Shown here in pieces: positions 53,194 to 61,502 of a stretch of 64,000 bases of DNA. The notes beneath the pieces are model-generated. The model saw only the letters and a list, made by a program, of their open reading frames with translations. It was not told the DNA's origin and did not search any database. The first letter of the stretch is position 1. The number at the start of each line of letters is the position of its first letter. Source of the DNA: CAVROP01 sp050012175 (GTDB lineage Bacteria > Acidobacteriota > Terriglobia > UBA7540); assembly GCA_050012175.1 (NCBI GenBank), contig JBEKHR010000003.1, positions 121,069 through 185,068 of the forward strand, given 5' to 3'. Both the position numbers and the translations under genes were made by a program.

Positions 53194-55977
53194 ATGAAAT
53201 CCAGCGAAATCAGAGCCCGGTTCTTGAAGTTCTTCGAAGGACGCGGCCACCGCGTGCTGCCCTCGTCGTCGCTCGTCCCGGCCCATGACCCCACGTTGCT
53301 CTTCTCGAACGCGGGCATGAACCAGTTCAAGGATGTTTTCCTGGGCCGCGAGAAGCGCGATTATTCGCGCGCCGCGACTTCCCAAAAATGTGTCCGCGCG
53401 GGCGGCAAGCATAATGATCTCGAGCAGGTCGGCCGCACCACGCGCCATCACACCTTTTTCGAGATGCTGGGGAATTTTTCCTTCGGCGATTACTTCAAGA
53501 AAGAAGCCATCCCCTGGGCTTGGGAGTTGGTCACCAAGGACTACGCCATCCCGGCGGAAAAGCTTTACGTCACGGTTTTTCGCGAGGACGACGAGGCGGC
53601 GGAAATCTGGGCCAAAGACGTTGGCGTGCCGCGTGACCGCATCTTTCGCATGGATGAGCATGACAATTTCTGGGCCATGGGTGATACCGGCCCCTGCGGG
53701 CCATGCTCCGAGATTCACTACGATCTTGGTCCCGCTGCCAGTACGCTCGGACACCCGGATTGCCCCTTTCCTTGTCCTCAGGACTGCGGCCGCTACGTCG
53801 AGCTCTGGAACCTCGTCTTCATGCAGTTCAACCGCGACGAGCAGGGCGCGATGACGCCGCTTCCCCGTCCCAGCATTGATACTGGCGCTGGCCTGGAACG
53901 CCTGGCGGCGGTTTTGCAGGGCAAGACTTCGAACTTTGACACCGACCTCTTCCGGCCGCTGATCGAAGAGGCAGCGGGGGTGGCCAATGTGGAGTATGGC
54001 ACGAACCACGATACCGACGTTTCCCTGCGCATCATCGCCGATCACGCCCGCGCGGCGACGTTCTTGATCTCCGAGGGCGTGCTACCTTCCAACGAAGGCC
54101 GCGGCTACGTCCTGCGCCTCATCTTGCGCCGCGCCCTCTACCACGGCCAGACGCTGGGCCTGAATGAACCGTTCCTCTACAAGATGTCTGGCCACGTCGT
54201 GCAGATGATGAAGGACGCGTACCCGGAACTCGTTGAGGCGGAGCACCACATCGCCAAGGCCATCAAGATAGAAGAGCAACGGTATGTACACACGGTTAGG
54301 GTAGGTCTGGAGCGATTGGAAGTCACCGATGTTGTGGGCCATGATCGCTCTGCGTACACTTTCAGAGACTGGAAGCGGTACCGCGCCACTTTTGGTTTCG
54401 ACACCTCGACGTGGCCACCCCCTCACTTCGGTGGGCATCCAGTTGAGGAAGGTTCACACTTCCCTACTGCCCCGAAAGGTCACTGGTGGATATTTGGCGA
54501 TGATCTTTTCGAGCTCCATGACACATTCGGGCTGCGGCCAGACTTTGTCGAAGGCATTGTCAAGAACTACGGGATCATTGTCGACTGGAAGGGTTACAAC
54601 ATCGCGATGGAGGAGCAGCGGGCATTGGCCCGCGCCAGTTGGAAGGGGGGACTGAAGAAAATCGCGTCTCCGATCCATCTTGGACTTGCCGACAGGCAGA
54701 AGACGGTCTTTGACGGCTACGCGCAGACAACATCAACGGATTGTCGGATTGCCGCTCTGGTGATCGGCGGTCAGATCGCGAAGGAGGCAAAGGCCGGCTC
54801 GAAGGTTGAAATTGTTCTCGATCACACGCCCTTCTATGCTGAGGCAGGTGGCCAAGCCGGTGACATCGGCCATTTCCTCGCTCCGGGCAGTGACCACGAG
54901 GTGGCTCACGTCACGAACACATACTATCCAGTCGGCGGCCTGATTGTTCACAAGGCTGAGGCTCGCGACCTGCTGCGTGTAGGCGATCTCGTAACCGCCA
55001 AGGTCGATGGCGAGCGGCGCGACTCGATCCGCCGTAACCACACGGCGACGCACCTGCTGCACGCGGCACTGCGGCGCACGCTTGGCTCGCACGTGAAGCA
55101 GGCCGGGTCGCTCGTCGCGCCCGACAGGTTACGCTTCGACTTCACGCACTACGCGGCGCTCGATGAGCAGGACTTGCTCGACATCGAGGACCTGGTGAAC
55201 GGACACATCCTGAAGAACGAAGTTGTTGCGACGGAAGAGAAAGACCTGGACTCGGCCGTCGGCGGCGGCGCTATGGCGCTTTTCGGCGAGAAATACGCGG
55301 ATAAGGTGCGCGTGCTCTCGATCAACGACTTCTCAAAAGAACTGTGCGGCGGCACGCACGTGCGGCGCACGGGCGACATCGGCCTTTTCAAGATTGTCTC
55401 CGAAGGCAGCGTGGCGGCGGGAACAAGGCGAATCGAAGCAGTGACCGGTGAAGGCGTACTGAAATATCTGCGACAAGCCAGCGAGACGCTGGCGCTACTC
55501 GCCGACTCATTGCACGCCAAGCCCGAGGAGTTACTCCAGGCAGTCGAGAAGCTAAGTGATTCCGAGAAAAAGCTCCGCAAAGAACTCGAAGCGCAGCAGA
55601 TGAAGCGCGCCACCTCCCAGGCCCGCGACCTTGTGGAAGAAGCGCGCGAAGTGAAAGGCGTGCGCGTGGTGGCAGCGCGCGTCGAGGTCACGGACCGCTC
55701 TGCCATGCGGCAGATGGTGGACGATCTGAGAGCAAAGCTCCAATCCGGCGTGATCGTGCTGGGCAGTGTTTCAGAGGGCAAGGTCAGCCTTGTCGCAGCA
55801 GTGACTAAAGACCTTACGAACAGGCTCGATGCCGGAAAAATCGTGAAGCAGGCCGCCGCGATTGTCGAGGGCACCGGCGGCGGCCGCAAAGACCTGGCCG
55901 AAGCCGGCGGCAAGAACCCCGCGAAACTCGATGAATCCCTCCAAGCTGTCCCCGCGATCATCGAAGCAATGCTTTAG
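53194..55977 (+). CDS. alaS: Alanyl-tRNA synthetase with an internal insertion
   Basis: 927 residues from ATG 53194 (MKSSEIRARFLKFFEGRGH); GTG 53176 lies in the repeat and is rejected. Class II aminoacylation domain (TLLFSNAGMNQFKDVFLG, HHTFFEMLGNFSFGDYF, GDTGPCGPCSEIH, SIDTGAGLERLAAVLQG), editing domain (HTATHLLHAALR, CGGTHVRRTGDIG), and a C-terminal DHHA1 region. Between EEQRYVHTVRVGLERLE and LHDTFGL (about residues 360-441) there are some 35 residues more than usual, rich in Trp, His and Pro. Codon choice from about 54250 to 55000 looks less GC-rich than on either side. Confidence 0.94.
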   Translation: MKSSEIRARFLKFFEGRGHRVLPSSSLVPAHDPTLLFSNAGMNQFKDVFLGREKRDYSRAATSQKCVRAGGKHNDLEQVGRTTRHHTFFEMLGNFSFGDYFKKEAIPWAWELVTKDYAIPAEKLYVTVFREDDEAAEIWAKDVGVPRDRIFRMDEHDNFWAMGDTGPCGPCSEIHYDLGPAASTLGHPDCPFPCPQDCGRYVELWNLVFMQFNRDEQGAMTPLPRPSIDTGAGLERLAAVLQGKTSNFDTDLFRPLIEEAAGVANVEYGTNHDTDVSLRIIADHARAATFLISEGVLPSNEGRGYVLRLILRRALYHGQTLGLNEPFLYKMSGHVVQMMKDAYPELVEAEHHIAKAIKIEEQRYVHTVRVGLERLEVTDVVGHDRSAYTFRDWKRYRATFGFDTSTWPPPHFGGHPVEEGSHFPTAPKGHWWIFGDDLFELHDTFGLRPDFVEGIVKNYGIIVDWKGYNIAMEEQRALARASWKGGLKKIASPIHLGLADRQKTVFDGYAQTTSTDCRIAALVIGGQIAKEAKAGSKVEIVLDHTPFYAEAGGQAGDIGHFLAPGSDHEVAHVTNTYYPVGGLIVHKAEARDLLRVGDLVTAKVDGERRDSIRRNHTATHLLHAALRRTLGSHVKQAGSLVAPDRLRFDFTHYAALDEQDLLDIEDLVNGHILKNEVVATEEKDLDSAVGGGAMALFGEKYADKVRVLSINDFSKELCGGTHVRRTGDIGLFKIVSEGSVAAGTRRIEAVTGEGVLKYLRQASETLALLADSLHAKPEELLQAVEKLSDSEKKLRKELEAQQMKRATSQARDLVEEAREVKGVRVVAARVEVTDRSAMRQMVDDLRAKLQSGVIVLGSVSEGKVSLVAAVTKDLTNRLDAGKIVKQAAAIVEGTGGGRKDLAEAGGKNPAKLDESLQAVPAIIEAML

Positions 55978-56330
55978 GGGCGAAAGAGCTCGCGCAGTTA
56001 TGGCGCGCCAACGGAAAAATGGACGTGCGACATAAAAGTGGGAGTCCTGCCGCTGGTGCATGACATATTTGTGAAAGCTTACGGCGACAGCAGCAGGGCA
56101 GTCCGGGGAGCCCGCCTAGCGGGCGATAGAACTTAGCCCAGGGCGCAAGCCCTGGGAAACCAAGCCCCAGCGCCGATCAAGCCCCGGAAGGGGCGGCAGA
56201 ACCAGGGAGAGTTCCCGCGTCGAAACCTTTTCTTCCGCCCCGCTGGGGCTCCCGCGAACAAGAGGGCTTTCTGGACCCAGGGCTGGCGCCCTGGGCTAAC
56301 TTCTTTCGGCCCTCCGGGCCTTATCCTATT
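55978..56330. repeat. Spacer with dispersed repeat, family D (copy 2)
   Basis: From about 56109: CCCGCCTAGCGGGCG, AGCCCAGGGCGCAAGCCCTGGG, AAGCCCCGGAAGGGGCGGCAG, CCGCCCCGCTGGGGCTCCCG, CCCAGGGCTGGCGCCCTGGGCTAAC, GGCCCTCCGGGCC. A chain of hairpins with outer words inverted, in the same order as 30947-31160. No gene. Confidence 0.7.
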
Positions 56331-56336
56331 CTCAGT

Positions 56337-56546
56337 GCCACGGATCACCTTCTCAGGGTCACGGAAAGCCACAACCAGCAACTGCTTCAGTTGGCGGAGA
56401 CGGCTCAGAACCATGAGCGGCGGCTGGTGGGAGTGGAGGATCAAACCGCTCTCATGCTCAGCGCTCTAAACAGCCTCCTTCAGCGCATGGATGCGTTTAT
56501 CCAGGGGCTGCAAAAGGGCGACGGGCACTCCGCAGGAGCACGCTAA
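56337..56546 (+). pseudogene. 3' remnant of a coiled-coil protein gene
   Basis: An open frame without a usable start codon encodes DHLLRVTESHNQQLLQLAET, then AQNHERRLVGVEDQTALMLS, then ALNSLLQRMDAFIQGLQ and a stop at 56544-56546. The heptad pattern and codon use look genuine. The 5' end is replaced by the family D repeat, so a gene seems to have been decapitated there. Confidence 0.5.
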
Positions 56547-56736
56547 GTCCTCGCAGGTGAGGCCCCACACTCAAGTTCGAGACCGCTGACCGTTCGGCCC
56601 GCAAGAGAGCAAGCCGATCGAGGAAATGGGGAGCATTGCCACGCCCGGATGGAGATTTGAAACTGGAAACCCGCGCTTGCTCGCTTCACCTCCGCAGAGT
56701 ATCATGTGAGCAGCAACCCTTTGGCGGGAGAGAACT

Positions 56737-56925
56737 ATGGGCTCAGCAAAAGACGAAGTCCGCAGGATTCTCGAGCAGATTCCCGACAACGCATCCTTCG
56801 AGGATATTCAGTATCACATCTATGTGAGGGAGAAGATCGACCGCGGTCTTGAAGACGTCGAGCAAGGCCGCGTGATCAGCCAGGAAGAAGTGGAAAGCAG
56901 GATGCGGAGATGGACCGGAGAGTAG
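56737..56925 (+). CDS. Small antitoxin of a ParE/RelE-type pair
   Basis: 62 residues, two helices: KDEVRRILEQIPDNASFEDIQYHIYVREKIDRGLEDVEQGRVISQEEVESRM. This is the common short antitoxin that precedes ParE-like toxins. It overlaps the toxin start by 16 bases. It should bind and neutralise the toxin and probably represses the pair. Confidence 0.8.
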   Translation: MGSAKDEVRRILEQIPDNASFEDIQYHIYVREKIDRGLEDVEQGRVISQEEVESRMRRWTGE

Positions 56926-57227
56926 TCTGGACTGAAACCGCCTGGAGTGATCTCGAGCAGGTCGTCGCCCACATCGCCAAGGACTCCTCCCATTACGCTG
57001 CCGCATTCACGCGTGAAGCGAGAAATGCTTCACGCTCCCTTCCGCATTTCTCAAATCGCGGACGAGCAGTTCCCGAGTTCAACAATCCCACCGTGCGGGA
57101 AGTTTTCGTCGGCAGTTATCGCCTGCTCTTTACCGTGAGCAAAAATGCTGCCTACATCCTTGGCTTCATCCACGGGGCGCGTGACCTCAAAACCTTCTGG
57201 CAACGCCAAGGACGACCGCGCGCCTAG
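56910..57227 (+). CDS. ParE/RelE-superfamily toxin
   Basis: 105 residues: VVWTETAWSDLEQVVAHIAKDSSHYAAAFTREARNA, FSNRGRAVPEFNNPTVREVFVGSYRLLFTV, AYILGFIHGARDL. This is the ParE/RelE beta-sheet fold with the usual RxVPE and GxYRLxF motifs. It may be a gyrase poison (ParE) or an mRNA interferase (RelE); sequence alone does not decide. All core motifs are present. Confidence 0.85.
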   Translation: MDRRVVWTETAWSDLEQVVAHIAKDSSHYAAAFTREARNASRSLPHFSNRGRAVPEFNNPTVREVFVGSYRLLFTVSKNAAYILGFIHGARDLKTFWQRQGRPRA

Positions 57228-57247
57228 CAGCCTGCTGAAAAATGCTT

Positions 57248-57475
57248 CCCTGCTGTCATTCTGAGTCCTTCGCTGTCACTCTGAGCCCTTCGCTGTCATT
57301 CTGATCCCGCCCTGCGGGAGAAGAATCTCGCTCTGCCGCTCAGGGTAAACTGCGCGAAGAATCTCGCTCTGCCCGCTCAGGATAAACTGCGCGAAGGATC
57401 TCGCTCTGGGCATCTTCATGGAAATACGAGATTCTTCGTCGTCCCGCAGGGCGGGACTCCTCAGAATGACAGCGC
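57248..57475. repeat. Dispersed repeat, family B (tandem, degenerate copy)
   Basis: CTGTCATTCTGAGTCCTTCG, CTGTCACTCTGAGCCCTTCG, CTGTCATTCTGATCCCGCCC, then repeated GAAGAATCTCGCTCTG words and an inverted CCTCAGAATGACAG at the end. It lies between the ParE-type pair and gpmA; no gene. Confidence 0.8.
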
Positions 57476-57588
57476 CTGCGAGTTTTTCCGCAGCCTGAGT
57501 AGGTCTCTTGCGAGATCGTCCAGTCCCGTTATAATGAGAAGTTCGATTAGGCGTGGCCAAGATCTCTGATGACGGAGGAGACGCATTC

Positions 57589-58338
57589 ATGTACAAACTC
57601 GTTTTATTGAGGCACGGAGAGAGTACCTGGAACAAAGAGAACCTGTTTACGGGTTGGACGGACGTTGGGCTGAGTGAGAAGGGCATGCAGGAGGCAATTG
57701 ACGGGGGCCGCGAAATGAACAAAGAAGGCTACGTCTTCGACGTTGCTTTCACCTCGGTTTTGAAGCGCGCCATCAAGACGCTCTGGCTGGCGCTCGAGGA
57801 GATGGACCAGATGTGGATTCAGGTGCACAATTCCTGGCGGCTCAATGAGCGCCATTACGGCGCGCTGCAGGGTTTGAACAAGGCCCAGACCGCAGAAAAG
57901 TATGGCGAGCAACAAGTCAAAATCTGGCGGCGTAGCTACGATATCCGGCCGCCCGCGCTGACGCCGGACGATGACCGCTATCCTGGCAAAGACCCGCGGT
58001 ACGCGCGCCTGAAGCCCGAAGAACTCCCCCTGACCGAGTGCCTCAAGGATACTGTGGCACGCACCCTCCCTTACTGGCACGAGACCATCGGCCCTACAGT
58101 GCGGTCCGGCAAGCGAGTGATTGTCGCCGCGCACGGCAACAGCCTGCGAGGGCTCGTGAAGTACCTCGACAACGTTTCGGACCAGGACATCGTGAGCCTG
58201 AACATCCCGACCGGGATTCCGCTGGTTTATGAGCTTGATGACCAGCTCAAGCCGCTCCAGCATTACTACCTCGGCGATCCCGAAGCCGTGGCCAAGGCCG
58301 CCCGGGCGGTGGCCGACCAAGCGAAACGGAAAGCCTAG
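57589..58338 (+). CDS. gpmA: 2,3-bisphosphoglycerate-dependent phosphoglycerate mutase
   Basis: 249 residues from ATG 57589 with GGAGGAG 8 bases upstream. Phosphohistidine loop LVLLRHGESTWNKENLFTGW, SVLKRAIKT, ERHYGALQGLNK and AAHGNSLRGLVKYLD (second catalytic His). It interconverts 3- and 2-phosphoglycerate in glycolysis. Its stop is followed by a short heptamer array. Confidence 0.95.
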   Translation: MYKLVLLRHGESTWNKENLFTGWTDVGLSEKGMQEAIDGGREMNKEGYVFDVAFTSVLKRAIKTLWLALEEMDQMWIQVHNSWRLNERHYGALQGLNKAQTAEKYGEQQVKIWRRSYDIRPPALTPDDDRYPGKDPRYARLKPEELPLTECLKDTVARTLPYWHETIGPTVRSGKRVIVAAHGNSLRGLVKYLDNVSDQDIVSLNIPTGIPLVYELDDQLKPLQHYYLGDPEAVAKAARAVADQAKRKA

Positions 58339-58339
58339 G

Positions 58340-58360
58340 CAGGATTCAGGAGTCAGAAAT
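58340..58360. repeat. Heptamer array, locus 9
   Basis: CAGGATT, CAGGAGT, CAGAAAT, starting one base after the gpmA stop codon. The same word family as loci 5 and 7. Confidence 0.7.
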
Positions 58361-58469
58361 GCAAGATTCGCGACCCAGTCTTGCACACCGGGAAGGAGTC
58401 AGGGAAAAGCCACGAGCGGGCTTTCCCGAATCCTGGGTAATGAATCCAGTACTTTCGTTCAATTGGCTT

Positions 58470-58497
58470 TTGCGCGCTTTGGCAGGAATGTTATAAT
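58470..58497 (+). promoter_or_regulatory. Putative sigma-70 promoter of the lytic transglycosylase gene
   Basis: TTGCGC (58470-58475), 16 bases, TATAAT (58492-58497). It predicts transcription from about 58504, giving a leader of some 120 bases. Confidence 0.55.
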
Positions 58498-58503
58498 CAT
58501 AAG

Positions 58504-58624
58504 AACGCTCGGCACTCGGAGGGCGCCGAGGTGCTGGGGGACGCGGAAGCCAGCGGTCCCTTGGGCAGGGTAAGGAGCGTGGGCCGCCAAATTCGGTTAC
58601 GGACCCGCGAGTGAGCTGGAAGGG
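58504..58624 (+). ncRNA. Candidate structured 5' leader (possible ydaO-like c-di-AMP riboswitch)
   Basis: A GC-rich leader with paired words: CTCGGCACTCGGAGGGCGCCGAGGTGC, a GGGGGAC block, GGTCCC, and near the end ATTCGGTTACGGACCCGCGAG and GTGAGCTGG. The GGGGGAC block, the GGACCCG block and the downstream cell-wall lytic enzyme recall ydaO/yuaA leaders, but the match to that consensus is partial and the RNA class is unproven. Confidence 0.35.
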
Positions 58625-59359
58625 ATGAGTTCTAAAGAGCCGCAGGAGCGGCTTCGGAGCCAGATGCATAATCGGACCCAGTCCTGCCTGATGGTCTTCG
58701 CTTGCTTGGTGGTGTGGGGTTTGTCGCTTTCTCGGCCGGCGTGCGCTGGCGAGATTGTCAGTATCACAGACGAACACGGGCGCAAGATCTTTATCAACAC
58801 GGGTGATGCTCGCGCCAAAGGCGAGATGGCCACGCGCGCCATCCAGCCGGTTAAGGCCGACAACGCCTCCCCCCCCTCGCCAGAGATCAACGACCTGGTC
58901 GAGCAGACTGCCAGCCGCCACCAAATTGACCCACAACTTGTACACGCCATTATCAAAGTCGAATCGGAATACGATCCGAAGGCCGTCTCGCGCAAAGGCG
59001 CGATGGGGCTGATGCAACTCATTCCGGAGACCGCTCAGCGATTCGGGGTCGCAAACCCCTTCAATCCCAAAGAGAACATCGAAGGCGGGGTCAGCTATTT
59101 GAAGCACCTTTTGGACCTTTTTAGAGGCGACCTTTCTCTATCCCTGGCGGCCTATAACGCCGGAGAAGGTGCCGTGCAGCGATTCGGCGGAATCCCTTCC
59201 TTTGCCGAAACGCGGGACTACGTGCGGAAGGTGACCGACATTTACCAATCGGTATCACCGCAGTCCGGCACGAATGCTTCCGGGAACAAAACGCAGGCTT
59301 CGGCCATCATCCGCTATGTGGACGAACGAGGCGGGGTGCACTATTCCAATGTGGAATGA
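58625..59359 (+). CDS. Lytic transglycosylase (SLT domain)
   Basis: 244 residues. Signal peptide (SCLMVFACLVVWGLSLSRPACA), a short DUF4124-like strand pair (EIVSITDEHGRKIFINTG), the SLT domain with catalytic Glu in KVESEYDPKAVSRKGAMGLMQLIPETAQRFG and AAYNAGEGAVQRFGGIP, and a second DUF4124-like end, IRYVDERGGVHYSNVE. It cleaves glycan strands of peptidoglycan in the periplasm. The stop overlaps the amidase start (ATGA). Confidence 0.92.
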   Translation: MSSKEPQERLRSQMHNRTQSCLMVFACLVVWGLSLSRPACAGEIVSITDEHGRKIFINTGDARAKGEMATRAIQPVKADNASPPSPEINDLVEQTASRHQIDPQLVHAIIKVESEYDPKAVSRKGAMGLMQLIPETAQRFGVANPFNPKENIEGGVSYLKHLLDLFRGDLSLSLAAYNAGEGAVQRFGGIPSFAETRDYVRKVTDIYQSVSPQSGTNASGNKTQASAIIRYVDERGGVHYSNVE

Positions 59360-61491
59360 TTCGGGTTAATGCAACATGGCCATCCACCTTTCGGCGAACA
59401 GAGTTTTGCTGGGGGGTGGACGGTGATTTGAATGCCACGGAACGGTCTACATTGATCGAACTGCACAAACGAATCTGCTTCGTATTTCTTCTAGCCGGGT
59501 TTCTGGCCTTCCCCAAAGTTTCTTTCCCAGCCCTCCCTGCCTCCCGCCAGGCAAAAGCCGTGACGACGTTCGAGCGCGCGCTCCGCATGAGGACGACGCT
59601 CGAGTCTCTGCCCGAGAACGAGCGCACCAAGGCGGATTACCAGAAGGTAATCGAGACTTTCCAGGAAGTCGCGCGGCTCGACCCGGCGTATGCCAAGACT
59701 CCCACGGCGCTCGCTTTTGTGGCGGAACTTTACGAAGAGATGGGGCGCGCTTTTTCTGCCGACCGCTATTACCTTAAGTCTGTCAAAACCTACCAGTTCC
59801 TTGTCTCCGAGTACCCTCACAGCCCAATGGCCCGGGATGCTTTGTTTACGCTCGGGGAGATATACAGCACCGACCTTGAGAACCCCCAAGAAGCTCGCAA
59901 GACCTTCCAGAATTTCCTCGACAAGTATCCCAAGTCCTCCAAAGCAGAGGAAGCGCAGGCAAAGATCGAAGAGATCGATGAGTTGCACGCCGAGCGCGCC
60001 GCCACGCAGTCAGCTCCCCACCGCGAAACCGCCGAAAGCCACCGCGGCAACGGGCTGCCGGAGGTGACAGAAGTACGCCGCTGGGTGGGCCCGAACTACT
60101 CCCGCATCGTCATTGGAGTCGACGAGGAAGTGAAATTTGAGACCAGCCGGCTCTCCAAACCAGATCGCATCGTGCTGGACATTGAAAACGCCCGCCTAAG
60201 CCCGGCCCTGGTCGGAAAGACTTTTCCCGTAGAAGACGGCTTTCTGCGCCAGATCCGCGTGGGACAGTTCACCTCAACCGTTACGCGGGTTGTGCTGGAT
60301 GTGGAAAAGATCGAAGATTATTCAGTATTACCCCTGCCTAATCCCTTCCGCTTGGTGGTTGACATCCACGGCGGCAGCACGCTCATCCGGGAGACCGAGC
60401 GGGCTGCCAAAGAGTCCACCGCTCGCGCGGCCACGGCGCGCCCGCAGCGGCTGGAGGAAAGCTCGACCGCAACCGAGCAGCCCGCCAGCAACAGCGAGTC
60501 GGCCCAGAAACCCGAAGTCGCCACGCGCAGCACCAAGCCCAAGCCTGAGCGCGAGACGACTGGAAAGGCAAGAGCGTCGGAGGAGACGCAGGAGGTCGAG
60601 ACGGCCTCCCTCAAACCCCCCAAAACACCGCCAGCGTCCGGCGAGACGGGGACGCCATCGCCTGAAACCTCGCCGGCGAAGGGAGCGCCTGTTCTACCGA
60701 AAGCCGCTGCGCCCACTGAATCCGGCTCCCGGACCCTGACGAGGGTGCTGGGACTCAAGATCGGCCGCATCGTGATCGACCCGGGACACGGCGGCCACGA
60801 CACAGGCACAATCGGACCAACGGGGCTGCGGGAAAAGGACGTCGTACTGGACGTGGGGTTGCGACTGAAGAAGCTGCTCGAGCACCAGGTTGGCTGCGAT
60901 GTTGTCATGACCCGCAGCAACGACACTTTCATCCCACTTGAGGAAAGGACCGCAATTGCCAACGAGAAGGCTGCCGACTTATTCATCTCCATCCATGCCA
61001 ACGCCAGCCGCGACCGCAGCGCGCGGGGAATCGAGACCTACTATTTGAATTTCACCTCTAGTCCCGAAGCTCTGGAGGCGGCGGCAAGAGAAAACGCGAC
61101 GTCCCAGGAGTCGGTGCACCAACTCCAGGACCTCATAAAGAAGATCGCGATGACGGAAAAAATCGAAGAGTCCGAGGAGTTTGCCCGGCAGTTGCAAAAG
61201 GAATTCTACCGGCGCACTTCTCAATTGAGCGGCAAACAACGCGACCGGGGTGTGAAGAAGGCGCCTTTCGTGGTGTTGATCGGCGCCAACATGCCCTCCG
61301 TCCTGGCAGAAATCTCCTTCCTCACAAACCCCCGCGATGAAAAGTCGCTGCGACGCCCTGACTACCGGCAGAAGATCGCGGAAGCGCTCTACGAGGGAAT
61401 CCTGGATTATGTGAACAATCTTGGCGGGGTCAAGGTCGTCCAGCGTGCAGCCTCCGACAGATCTGCACCGAAAACCGGGGCGGAATTCTGA
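59356..61491 (+). CDS. N-acetylmuramoyl-L-alanine amidase, AMIN + Amidase_3
   Basis: Up to 711 residues; the start is uncertain (ATG 59356, or later near TTG 59452, which would place the signal helix CFVFLLAGFLAFPKVSFPA at the N-terminus). After it come TPR-like helices (about 70-205), an AMIN domain (about 240-345, LDIENARL ... RVVLDVEKIEDY), a low-complexity linker, and Amidase_3 with zinc ligands: His in DPGHGGHDTG (about 478), Glu in LREKDV, His in SIHANAS, and the catalytic Glu in LAEISFLTNP. It cuts the amide between muramic acid and the stem peptide. It is coupled to the lytic transglycosylase. Confidence 0.93.
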   Translation: MIRVNATWPSTFRRTEFCWGVDGDLNATERSTLIELHKRICFVFLLAGFLAFPKVSFPALPASRQAKAVTTFERALRMRTTLESLPENERTKADYQKVIETFQEVARLDPAYAKTPTALAFVAELYEEMGRAFSADRYYLKSVKTYQFLVSEYPHSPMARDALFTLGEIYSTDLENPQEARKTFQNFLDKYPKSSKAEEAQAKIEEIDELHAERAATQSAPHRETAESHRGNGLPEVTEVRRWVGPNYSRIVIGVDEEVKFETSRLSKPDRIVLDIENARLSPALVGKTFPVEDGFLRQIRVGQFTSTVTRVVLDVEKIEDYSVLPLPNPFRLVVDIHGGSTLIRETERAAKESTARAATARPQRLEESSTATEQPASNSESAQKPEVATRSTKPKPERETTGKARASEETQEVETASLKPPKTPPASGETGTPSPETSPAKGAPVLPKAAAPTESGSRTLTRVLGLKIGRIVIDPGHGGHDTGTIGPTGLREKDVVLDVGLRLKKLLEHQVGCDVVMTRSNDTFIPLEERTAIANEKAADLFISIHANASRDRSARGIETYYLNFTSSPEALEAAARENATSQESVHQLQDLIKKIAMTEKIEESEEFARQLQKEFYRRTSQLSGKQRDRGVKKAPFVVLIGANMPSVLAEISFLTNPRDEKSLRRPDYRQKIAEALYEGILDYVNNLGGVKVVQRAASDRSAPKTGAEF

Positions 61492-61502
61492 TATCCTTGA
61501 GG

